The notes under the pieces are model-generated. The model had not been told where the DNA came from. It did not search any database and saw only the letters and a program-made list of their open reading frames with translations. Positions 53,377 through 61,525 of a stretch of 64,000 nucleotides of DNA are shown piece after piece (position 1 is the stretch's first letter; every line of letters starts with the position of its first letter). A program made the translations under genes and the position numbers. Source of the DNA: Microtetraspora sp. NBRC 13810 (GTDB lineage Bacteria; Actinomycetota; Actinomycetes; Streptosporangiales; Streptosporangiaceae); assembly GCF_030268685.1 (NCBI RefSeq), contig NZ_BSRQ01000015.1, positions 62,001-126,000 of the forward strand, given 5' to 3'.

Positions 53377-54753
53377 CTACTGTCCGGCGTCCTCCAAGGG
53401 GGGCACCGGGGTGCTGCGGGTGCGGGCGGAGGGCGGGGCCGACTCGTCCTCGCGCGCGCCGGCCGTACGGGGCTCGTCGCGGTCGGCCATCTCGGAGCCG
53501 TGGGCCCGGTCGTCGATCTCGATGGGGTCCATCGGCCCGGTGTCCTCCAGCGAACGCTCCACGGCGTCCTCGGCGGGCCTCTGAGCGCCTCTGGCGGCCG
53601 GCACGGCTCCGGGACGAGTGTCGGGGAGGGTGCGCAGCGGCTGGGTGTCCCGATCCTTCTCAGAGGCTCGGGCGGTCTGACGATCCGCTTCGTCCGTGTC
53701 GCCGCCGTGCCGCGAGGGCGCCGCCGCCCACGTCTCGACCCGCTCGCCGAGAGGGTGCGCGGACTCGGTCTCCCTGCGCGGGTGCACCAGCACGTCCTCC
53801 GGCTCGCGGCGCGGGTTGCTGCGGATCACGTCGCCCCAGCGCAGGGGCATGTCGGGCTGCCGCTGGGGCCGGGGGCGCCGCCCCAGGGCGGGACTCCCCG
53901 TGTCGTCGACCGCCTGGAACGCCGGGACCGGGTTGCCCGGAGCCGGTTCGTCCAGGGCCGCGCTCTCCGGAACCGCGCTCTCCGGAGCCGCGCTCTTCGG
54001 GGCCGGGCTCTTCGCGGCCACGGATGCGGCGTGGGCCACGGGCGCCCCGGAGGGCACGGAGGCCCCGGCGGAGGGCACGGGGGCCATGGGCTCGGCCGCC
54101 GGGACCATCTCGGGGAGGGGCCTGGCGGGCTCGGGCAGGGGGTGGGCGGGCTCGGGGAGCGGCTCGTCCCGCGCGGCGCGCTCCGCCGAGGGAGCGATCG
54201 GCAGCGGGGGCGCCGCCTCGGGCCGCTGGAACGGCACGAACTCCCCGGCCGCCGGCTCCGCGTCCACCGGCTCCCGCCGCGCGTGCGCGTGCTTGATCAT
54301 CAGCAGCCAGAGCCACAGGGCGATCGTGAGCATCGCCCAGGGGGCCACGGCGACGACGATGGCGGCCTGCCGTACGTCGACCGTGGCCTGCATGGCGGTG
54401 GCGACGTCGGCGGCCACCGCGCCGGCGATCAGCAGCACCAGGACCGCGCCCGCCTGGAGGCGCACCGGCAGGCGGCCCGTGCACAGCAGCAGCACGCTGA
54501 TCAGCGCGACCGCGAGCAGCGCGTCGAACGCGGCGGGATAGAGGTAGGCCAGGTCGGGGCGGGCCCGGCCGGTGACGGCCAGGGCGCGGAGGTCGTCGAA
54601 GGAGAGAACGCACGCCGTGGCGCCCAAGGCGGCGACGCCGAGGCCCACAACGGCGATCCCGAGGCGGCGCAGGGTCAGCGTCATGCCGCTCTGCCGGACT
54701 GGTGCGGACGGGCGGGAGGACGTGCCTGCCGCCGCGGGGGGAGTGACGTTCAT
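53377..54753 (-). CDS. DUF2637 domain membrane protein with long disordered tail
   Basis: A 458-residue protein with four membrane helices in the first about 165 residues (RLGIAVVGLGVAALGATACV, AFDALLAVALISVLLLCTGR, AGAVLVLLIAGAVAADVATA, AIVVAVAPWAMLTIALWLWL), matching DUF2637, which is related to SpdB-type plasmid-spread proteins. The remaining 290 residues are Pro/Ala/Glu/Arg-rich and probably cytoplasmic and disordered. It lies convergent with the YeaQ-like genes in a conserved chromosomal setting, so a plasmid origin is not implied. The function is unknown. Confidence 0.75.
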   Translation of the reverse strand: MNVTPPAAAGTSSRPSAPVRQSGMTLTLRRLGIAVVGLGVAALGATACVLSFDDLRALAVTGRARPDLAYLYPAAFDALLAVALISVLLLCTGRLPVRLQAGAVLVLLIAGAVAADVATAMQATVDVRQAAIVVAVAPWAMLTIALWLWLLMIKHAHARREPVDAEPAAGEFVPFQRPEAAPPLPIAPSAERAARDEPLPEPAHPLPEPARPLPEMVPAAEPMAPVPSAGASVPSGAPVAHAASVAAKSPAPKSAAPESAVPESAALDEPAPGNPVPAFQAVDDTGSPALGRRPRPQRQPDMPLRWGDVIRSNPRREPEDVLVHPRRETESAHPLGERVETWAAAPSRHGGDTDEADRQTARASEKDRDTQPLRTLPDTRPGAVPAARGAQRPAEDAVERSLEDTGPMDPIEIDDRAHGSEMADRDEPRTAGAREDESAPPSARTRSTPVPPLEDAGQ

Positions 54754-55188
54754 GGCCCTTCGAGCCTACAGAAGGCGTCAGACATGATCGATGTGCCGGA
54801 AGAGCGGGTCTGGGCGCCCGGCGGCGTACGGGAAATGCCGGCCTCGTCCCGGTCACCGGTCATCCGGGGTGAAACCGGCGGTTGCCCGACCGCGGCCCGG
54901 TCCGGGGAAGCTGTGCGACCCGTGGACGTTCTCACTGGTCACCGGGCCGGTGGACGGCTGCCGCCGTGCCGGGCCGGGTGGCGCAGCCGGTTTCGCCGGG
55001 GCCCCGATCCGGGAGCTTTCCCGCAAATACCCCGACACGCCGTGGGCAAAGGACACGCCGGATGTACGACGCGGGATCGCCCGAATCACGTCAGACCGGG
55101 TTCACCTGCACGAGTGAACAACGTTCACGCGATTTCAACGTCGCGCAACGTGGCTTGTGAGGCGGGGTGAGGCGTTAGCCTAGCCTTC
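54754..55188. other. 435-bp divergent gap upstream of cysS
   Basis: No convincing gene. Near cysS it contains GTGAAC-AAC-GTTCAC (55114-55128), a 6+3+6 palindrome, and a TAGCCT box (55176-55181) 7 bases before the GTG of cysS. The rest probably holds the DUF2637 gene promoter. Confidence 0.5.
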
Positions 55189-56586
55189 GTGAGCCTGCAC
55201 CTCTACGACACCAGCACACGGACGATCCGTGAATTCGTACCGGTCGAGCCCGGAAGGGTATCCATCTACCTGTGCGGAGCCACCGTGCAGGCTCCGCCGC
55301 ATATCGGGCACATTCGCTCGGGCGTCAATTTCGACGTCCTGCGGCGGTGGCTGCTCCGGTCCGGCTACGACGTCACCTTCTGCCGCAACGTGACGGACAT
55401 CGACGACAAGATCATCAGGGTTGCCGCCCAGGACGACGTGCCGTGGTTCGCCGTCGCCGAGCGCAACCAGCGCGCCTTCACCTGGGCCTACCAGATGCTC
55501 GGCTGCCTGCCGCCGACCGTCGAGCCGCGGGCGACCGGCCACGTGCCGGAGATGATCGAGCTGATGCAGCGGCTCATCGAGCGCGGCCACGCCTACGCCT
55601 CGGCCGGCGACGTCTACTTCGACGTCGTGTCGTACGCGGATCGTTACGGCTCCCTCTCCAACCAGAAGCTGGAGAACATGCGGGCCGCCGGTGACACCGA
55701 CACCGACTCCGCCAAGCACGACCCGCGCGACTTCGCCCTGTGGAAGGGCGCCAAGCCGGGCGAGCCCACCTGGCCCACCCCGTGGGGTCCCGGTCGTCCC
55801 GGCTGGCATCTGGAGTGCTCCGCGATGGCCACCAAATACCTCGGCGCGACCTTCGACATCCACGGCGGCGGCGTCGACCTGATCTTCCCGCACCATGAGA
55901 ACGAGCTGACCCAGTCCCAGGCGGCAGGCGACGGCTTCGCCCGCTACTGGATGCACAACGGCCTGCTCACCATGGGCGGCGAGAAGATGAGCAAGTCGCT
56001 GGGCAACTCGCTGCTCATCCCCGAGATGCTGAAGAAGGTCCGCCCGGTCGAGCTGCGCTACTACCTCGTGGCCCCGCACTACCGCAGCGTCATCGACTAC
56101 TCCGAAGAGGCGCTCCAGGAGGCCGCGACCGCCTACCGGCGGATCGAGGGCTTCGTCACCCGCGCCGCCGAGGTGATCCACGACGTCGACGCGCACGCGC
56201 CGCTCCCGCAGGCGTTCGCCGAGGCGCTCGACGACGACATGGGCGTGCCGCAGGCGCTGGCCATCGTGCACGAGGTCGTCCGCGAGGGCAACGTCGCGCT
56301 CGCCCAGGGCAACAAGGAGCAGGTGGCCCGGCTCCTCGCCGAGACCCAGAACATGCTCGACGTGCTCGGCCTCGACCCGCGCTCTGAGCAGTGGCGTTCC
56401 TCCGGCGAGGGCTCCGGCCTGCGCCAGACGGTCGACGCCCTGGTCGCGGTCGCGCTGGAGCAGCGCCAGGCCGCCCGCGCCCGCAAGGACTACGCCGCCG
56501 CCGACCTGATCCGCGACCAGTTGCACGCCGCGGGCATCGTCGTCGAGGACACCCCTTCCGGTCCGCGGTGGGAAGTGACTCGTTGA
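55189..56586 (+). CDS. cysS: Cysteine--tRNA ligase
   Basis: A 465-residue class I synthetase: zinc Cys and HIGH box in [19 protein letters not shown], zinc ligands in WHLECSAM and [14 protein letters not shown] in [11 protein letters not shown], and the C-terminal helical anticodon domain. The presence of the C-terminal domain separates it from MshC. The GTG at 55189 lies 7 bases after TAGCCT, suggesting a leaderless transcript. Next comes rlmB, as in mycobacteria. Confidence 0.95.
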   Translation: MSLHLYDTSTRTIREFVPVEPGRVSIYLCGATVQAPPHIGHIRSGVNFDVLRRWLLRSGYDVTFCRNVTDIDDKIIRVAAQDDVPWFAVAERNQRAFTWAYQMLGCLPPTVEPRATGHVPEMIELMQRLIERGHAYASAGDVYFDVVSYADRYGSLSNQKLENMRAAGDTDTDSAKHDPRDFALWKGAKPGEPTWPTPWGPGRPGWHLECSAMATKYLGATFDIHGGGVDLIFPHHENELTQSQAAGDGFARYWMHNGLLTMGGEKMSKSLGNSLLIPEMLKKVRPVELRYYLVAPHYRSVIDYSEEALQEAATAYRRIEGFVTRAAEVIHDVDAHAPLPQAFAEALDDDMGVPQALAIVHEVVREGNVALAQGNKEQVARLLAETQNMLDVLGLDPRSEQWRSSGEGSGLRQTVDALVAVALEQRQAARARKDYAAADLIRDQLHAAGIVVEDTPSGPRWEVTR

Positions 56587-56605
56587 AGCCCTTAGGCTGA
56601 TGGTC

Positions 56606-57544
56606 ATGGCTGGTGGGGCGAAAGGGGCCGGTAGGCCCGCGAAGAAGAAAGGCCCGTCGAAGGGCACCGGTGGCAACCGCCGTCGTGGTCTTGAGGGCAA
56701 GGGGGCGACTCCGCCGGCCCATCTGAGGCACTGGTACAAGGACAAGCAGCGCGAGGCGGGCACCGCCCGCCCCGCGGCTTCCCGGCCCAGGGGCCCGCGC
56801 CGCGACGACGCGCCGGAGACGATCGGCGGGCGCAACCCGGTGCTGGAGGCGCTGCGCGCCGGCGTGCCCGCCAACACGCTCTACGTGGCCCAGCGCATCG
56901 ACAACGACGACCGGGTCCGCGACTCGATCAAGCTGGCCACCGAGCGGGGCATCGCCCTGCTGGAAGTCACCCGTGAGAAGCTCGACCGTCTCACCGAGGG
57001 CTCGGTGCACCAGGGCATCGCCCTGCAGATCCCGCCCTACGAGTACGCGCACCCGGAGGACCTCGTCTCGGCGGCCCGCGAGGCGGCGGAGATCCCGCTG
57101 ATCGTCGCCCTCGACGGCGTCACCGACCCGCGCAACCTCGGCGCCATCGCCCGCTCGGCCACCGCCTTCGGCGCGCACGGCCTCCTGGTCCCCGCCCGCC
57201 GCTCGGCCGGCGTCACCGCGGGCGCCTGGAAGACCTCGGCCGGCACGCTCGCCACGCTGCCCGTCGCCCGAGCCGCCAACCTCACGACCGCGCTGCGCGA
57301 ATACCGCGACGCCGGCATCTTCGTGATCGGCCTGGACGGCGAGGCCACCGTCGACCTCGCCGACGCCGACCTCATCACCGAGCCCCTCGTCATCGTCATC
57401 GGCTCGGAGGGCAAGGGCCTGTCCCGCCTGGTCCGGGAGAACTGCGACCTGGTCGTCCGCATCCCCATGCGCGCCGCCGCCGAGTCCCTCAACGCCGGTG
57501 TGGCCGCCGGAATCGCCCTTTACGAGGTCTCCCGCAGCCGCTGA
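56606..57544 (+). CDS. rlmB: 23S rRNA (guanosine-2'-O)-methyltransferase, TrmH/SpoU family
   Basis: A 312-residue SPOUT enzyme. A Lys/Arg/Gly-rich N-terminal extension (about 1-75) precedes the L30e-like substrate-binding domain (IGGRNPVLEALRAGVPANTL) and the knotted SAM domain with motifs ALDGVTDPRNLGAIARSA, IGSEGKGLSRLVRENCD and MRAAAESLNAGVAAGIAL. It probably methylates G2251 of 23S rRNA. TAGGCT lies 7 bases before the ATG. Confidence 0.9.
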   Translation: MAGGAKGAGRPAKKKGPSKGTGGNRRRGLEGKGATPPAHLRHWYKDKQREAGTARPAASRPRGPRRDDAPETIGGRNPVLEALRAGVPANTLYVAQRIDNDDRVRDSIKLATERGIALLEVTREKLDRLTEGSVHQGIALQIPPYEYAHPEDLVSAAREAAEIPLIVALDGVTDPRNLGAIARSATAFGAHGLLVPARRSAGVTAGAWKTSAGTLATLPVARAANLTTALREYRDAGIFVIGLDGEATVDLADADLITEPLVIVIGSEGKGLSRLVRENCDLVVRIPMRAAAESLNAGVAAGIALYEVSRSR

Positions 57545-57635
57545 CCGCGTCACGATCGTAAGCAGGTCGTTAGCGTGTTAGCACTGTCCGGCAGTGACTC
57601 TGAGCGTTCGACCCCACTAGACTTGTTAGGCCATT

Positions 57636-57708
<73 letters not shown>

Positions 57709-57974
57709 CGCTGCTCGGAGGCCCTCCACGATCTTGTGGGGGGCCTCCATGTTAACGTCTTCGTCACCTGCCTGTCCCCGGTTCTTGATCGTCTCAGGGA
57801 AGATTTCGGACGCTGCGGCCGTGCGGGTTTGGGGCGGCCGGACGGGGGCGCCGGGGCGTTGTGCACTGGCGCGGATCGCTTCCGCCACGGCGGGCCGAGT
57901 CACCGGCGGCGCCGCGATCACCCCCTGCAGCCGCGCGGTACGCGGGTGGGGGACGTCCCGCCGCTTCCGCGGTC

Positions 57975-58355
57975 TCATCTGTCGTGGACGCGGCCCAGTT
58001 TGGAGGACAGCCCGATGTTCTGCTTGTTCTTGCAGGTGCGTAGTCCTCTGGTGCACTTGCCGAACTGAATGGCGGAACCTCCGTCGCCGGTGATGACGCT
58101 CTGGGTGCCTCGGATAATCTTGGGAGAGTTGACCGTGAAATCCAGCTGATTACGCCGGGCGCTGCCGGTTTTGATGATGACCGGCCCCCCGTCGTCGTCA
58201 TGGGCCGCGAAGTCGTGATGTATCGCCGCCGTGCTCGCGCTCGCCGGGAGGGCGGCGGCGATGCCGCTCATCGCGATGGCGACCGGGATGAATATCATGA
58301 GCTGCCGGCAAGTGACCATGTTGCCGTGCGCGTCTGCCCGACGGTGCTTTGTCAT
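57975..58355 (-). CDS. Small secreted hypothetical protein
   Basis: A 126-residue protein with a signal-like segment (LMIFIPVAIAMSGIAAALPA, cleavage near ASA-ST) and a mature part of about 85 residues with two cysteines (GKCTRGLRTCKN). No family is recognised. The ATG at 58355 is used; ATG at 58319 is closer to the hydrophobic segment. It has no operon partner. Confidence 0.55.
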   Translation of the reverse strand: MTKHRRADAHGNMVTCRQLMIFIPVAIAMSGIAAALPASASTAAIHHDFAAHDDDGGPVIIKTGSARRNQLDFTVNSPKIIRGTQSVITGDGGSAIQFGKCTRGLRTCKNKQNIGLSSKLGRVHDR

Positions 58356-58513
58356 GCTGGCCTGCCACTTCGCGGTACGGCATGGATGAAGACATTATCG
58401 ACCACCTTGCGTATACCCAGGTCCTCGTCGCTGCTTTCCTGGCATGCCATGCGCGTTGCGTAAGATGACGGGCATTTTGTCTTCCCGCCTGGATGTGAAA
58501 GTGATGGGCCCGC

Positions 58514-59833
58514 TCAATGTGTGGGCGGGAGGGACATGCGGAGCTGTACGCCGCGGTTCAGTGGCTCGGCGGTGACGGTGCCGCCGTGGGTTTCGGCGAC
58601 CTGGCGGACGATCGCGAGTCCGAGGCCGGAGCCGGGCATGGAACGGGCGGACGGGGAGCGGTAGAAACGGTCGAAGATGTGTGGCAGGTCGGCGGCGGGG
58701 ATGCCGGGTCCCTGATCGGTCACCGAGACGGTGCCGCCCGCCTCGACCCGGACGAGGACGCGTCCGCCGCCAGGGCTCCACTTCACGGCGTTGTCCACCA
58801 GATTGCCCACCGCCCGCTCCACCGCGTCCGGGTCGGCGTGCACCAGGCACGGCGCCGACTCGACATGGAACTCCAGATGCGGGGCCCGGCGGGTGGCGCG
58901 TGCCACGACGGCTTCGGCCAGCAGGTCGAGCCGGGTGTCCTCGGTGTGGGTCTCGGTGCGACCGTATCTGCCCAGGTCGATGAGGTCGTTGACCAGTGCC
59001 TTCAGTTCCTCCGCCTGCCGGCGGGCGTCGTCGACCAGCGCCGGGGCCTCCGGATCGGTCAGCCCGTCCTTCTCGGCGAGCAACTCCAGATTGGTGTTGA
59101 GGCTGGTCAGCGGGGTGCGCAGCTCATGGGAGGCGTCGGCGACCAACTGCCGCTGCGTCCGGACCGACTCCTCGACCGCGCCCATCATCAGGGAGAACGA
59201 CCGTGCCAGGCGGGCGATCTCGTCGTTCCCGCCGGCCTCGACCCGTGCGGAGAGGTCCTGTGTGGCGGTGACGTGCTCCACGGCCTCGGTGAGCCGGCTC
59301 ACCGGCCGCAGGACCCCGCCCGCCGCGAGACGTGCGCCGCTCGCGGCCAGCACGGTGCCGGCGACAGTGATCATGCCGAGGAGGGCCAGCAGCCGGTCCA
59401 GGGTCGCGTCGATCACCGAGACCGGTACGGCGGCCCGCACCAGCAAGCCGTCCGCCCCCGGGTACGGGGCGGTGTAGACGCGGTAACCGACCCCGTCGTG
59501 CACGGCGTCATGGAAATACGGGGCCGCCTCCCGTGCCGCCACCCTGACGTCTCTGCGGTCGACCGGGAGGAAACCGCTTTTGATGCCCTCGATGCCCTCC
59601 AGCGGGAGTTGCAGCCATATGGGGCCGACGCTGACGACCACCGCAGGGGGCAGTCCCCGCTGCTTGAACGCGCTCAGCAGCTCCGGGGTCTGGGCGACGG
59701 CGGCGACCAGCTCGCTGTCGTGCCGGTCCCTCAGGTTGGCGCCCTGCCACAGGTAGAGGATCAGCGAGGTGAGCAGGAGGGCGCCGAGCACCACCGCGCC
59801 GCCGGCCAGGGTCACCCGGTTGCGCAGGCTCAT
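58514..59833 (-). CDS. Sensor histidine kinase with HAMP domain
   Basis: A 439-residue kinase: TM1 about 8-28, extracellular region about 30-150, TM2 (LLALLGMITVAGTVLAASGA), HAMP (RPVSRLTEAVEHVTATQDLS), HisKA with LVADASHELRTPLTSL, and HATPase (NLVDNAVKWSP, DQGPGIP, GSGLGLAI). It resembles the MprB/TcrY group of actinobacteria. Its start overlaps the response regulator stop (ATGA). The stimulus is unknown. Confidence 0.9.
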   Translation of the reverse strand: MSLRNRVTLAGGAVVLGALLLTSLILYLWQGANLRDRHDSELVAAVAQTPELLSAFKQRGLPPAVVVSVGPIWLQLPLEGIEGIKSGFLPVDRRDVRVAAREAAPYFHDAVHDGVGYRVYTAPYPGADGLLVRAAVPVSVIDATLDRLLALLGMITVAGTVLAASGARLAAGGVLRPVSRLTEAVEHVTATQDLSARVEAGGNDEIARLARSFSLMMGAVEESVRTQRQLVADASHELRTPLTSLNTNLELLAEKDGLTDPEAPALVDDARRQAEELKALVNDLIDLGRYGRTETHTEDTRLDLLAEAVVARATRRAPHLEFHVESAPCLVHADPDAVERAVGNLVDNAVKWSPGGGRVLVRVEAGGTVSVTDQGPGIPAADLPHIFDRFYRSPSARSMPGSGLGLAIVRQVAETHGGTVTAEPLNRGVQLRMSLPPTH

Positions 59834-60501
59834 CCGTGTTCCCGCAGGACGTATCCCAGTCCGCGCACGGTCTGGATCAGCCGGTCCTCGCCTCCGGCCT
59901 CCAGCTTGGCGCGCAGATAGCTGATATACACCCACAGCGCGTTGGAGGAGGGGCCGAAATCGTAGCCCCAGACCGACATGAAGATCAGGGTCCGGCTGAG
60001 CACTCTCCGGGGGTTGCGCAGGAACAGTTCCAGCAGCGCGTACTCGGTCTTGGTGAGGTCGAGGGTCCGCCTGCCCCGGCGGGCACGGCACGCCGCGGTG
60101 TCCAGCTCCAGGTCGGCGAAACGCAGGACGTCCTCGACGGCGCCGCTGCGCCGCAGCAGGGCGCGCAGCCGAGCGCGCAACTCTTCGAGCTCGAACGGCT
60201 TGACGAGATAGTCGTCGGCGCCCGCGTCCAGACCGGCGACCCGGTCGGCCACCAGGTCACGTGCCGTCAGCATGAGGATCGGGGTGCGGTCACCGAGCTC
60301 GCGGATCCGCCGGCACACCTCCAGGCCGTTGGGCTCCGGCATCAGGATGTCCAGGATCACCGCGTCATGGCGGGATCCGGTGATCATCCGCAGAGCCGAA
60401 CCGCCGTCGGGCACCGCGGCCACCTCGTACCCGTCCCGAGTCAGCGCGTGGGCCAAGGAGCGGCGCACCGCGTCGTCATCGTCGACAACAAGTAATCGCA
60501 T
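59830..60501 (-). CDS. OmpR-family response regulator (MprA/TcrA-like)
   Basis: A 223-residue regulator: VVDDDDAV, phospho-acceptor Asp in AVILDILMPEPNGLEV, GADDYLVKPFELEEL, then a winged helix (NPRRVLSRTLIFMSVWGYDF, ISYLRAKLEAGGED). It is the first gene of the pair with the kinase. Targets are unknown; the neighbouring small secreted protein gene upstream in the same orientation is one possibility. Confidence 0.9.
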   Translation of the reverse strand: MRLLVVDDDDAVRRSLAHALTRDGYEVAAVPDGGSALRMITGSRHDAVILDILMPEPNGLEVCRRIRELGDRTPILMLTARDLVADRVAGLDAGADDYLVKPFELEELRARLRALLRRSGAVEDVLRFADLELDTAACRARRGRRTLDLTKTEYALLELFLRNPRRVLSRTLIFMSVWGYDFGPSSNALWVYISYLRAKLEAGGEDRLIQTVRGLGYVLREHG

Positions 60502-60685
60502 GTCTTGGCGGCCTTACTGGACGTGGGAACGGTAAGGAACAGCCAGTATCCGGCCCCGGGTGTCTGGCCGACGTGAAGCGGGACGGATCATCAAGTGGGC
60601 TTCCCTCCGTTCCGCCGGCCCTGGCCGGAGACCGGGACTCGGTTCCAGCCAGGGCCGGGCCGCGCGGGGCCGCGTGCCGTCGTGC

Positions 60686-61294
60686 CTATTGCCCGGTTTC
60701 CTTGAGGACCTTCAGCTCCTCCAGCCCGGAGGCCAGCCGCTTCGGCGAGACGCGCAGCTTCTTGGCGAACTCGACGCACTTGGGGTTCTTCGGGTCGACC
60801 TTGATGATCTTCCCGTCAGGCTTCGTCGCCCAGTCCAGCACCGGGTCCACCTGGAGTTCCTTCACTCCCAGCTTCTTGGCGAACCACTTGCCCTCGTCGA
60901 GGTCGGCGGGCGGGAGGCGCTTGCAGGACCTCGCGTGCCCGCCGATCAGCTGCTTGAGGATCGGGGCCGCCTCGGCGGGGGTGACTCCGAGCTTCCGGGC
61001 GAACCACGTGACGTCGGCGGGGTCGCCGAAGTCCCGGCCCTCCGCGGCCCCGCGCTCGAAGACGACCACGGCCTGCTTGAGCCGCTTCTCGGAGACGCCC
61101 GTCTTCTTGCCGGAAACCAGGAGCTTCCTGTCGGCCCTGAACTTGCAGCCCGGCTTCCCCGTCCACGAAACGGCCGCAGCAGGCACCCCGCCGGCCTGGT
61201 CCGCGGTCGAGGCCGAGGCGGCGGTCGTTCCACCGACGCCCATCATCACCCCGGCCACCAGCCCCGCGGCGAGCAGTCCAGTCCTGAAGCGCAT
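60686..61294 (-). CDS. Secreted hypothetical protein
   Basis: A 202-residue protein with a signal peptide (TGLLAAGLVAGVMMGVGGTT, cleavage near ASA-ST). The mature part contains three similar helical segments ending in WFARKLGVTPAEAAP, WFAKKLGVKELQVDP and FAKKLRVSPKRLAS, an internal repeat of about 45-60 residues, and three cysteines. No family is recognised. It lies 184 bp upstream of the two-component pair, in the same orientation. Confidence 0.65.
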   Translation of the reverse strand: MRFRTGLLAAGLVAGVMMGVGGTTAASASTADQAGGVPAAAVSWTGKPGCKFRADRKLLVSGKKTGVSEKRLKQAVVVFERGAAEGRDFGDPADVTWFARKLGVTPAEAAPILKQLIGGHARSCKRLPPADLDEGKWFAKKLGVKELQVDPVLDWATKPDGKIIKVDPKNPKCVEFAKKLRVSPKRLASGLEELKVLKETGQ

Positions 61295-61525
61295 CCGTGT
61301 TCTCCATTCCCGTTTCGGGTCCGGCCCTGTACCGGTCCCTTCCAGAGGGAAGAAGATCAGGCGCGACTCAGCGCAACTCTCGGGAAACCTTAGAATCACC
61401 GTAGATCTGAGGACCCGGACCGCCGGGATCTGCCCGGTCGCCGTTCGACAGGGGCGCGGCAGTGGCGACCTGACGGAGCCGTGGGGCCGGCGGGGGTCGC
61501 GTCGGCGGGTGGGGGAGTTTCGCTG

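Noticed and set aside
53377-54753. DUF2637 gene as evidence for an integrated plasmid
   Set aside because: No replication or transfer genes nearby and the surrounding gene order is a conserved chromosomal one.
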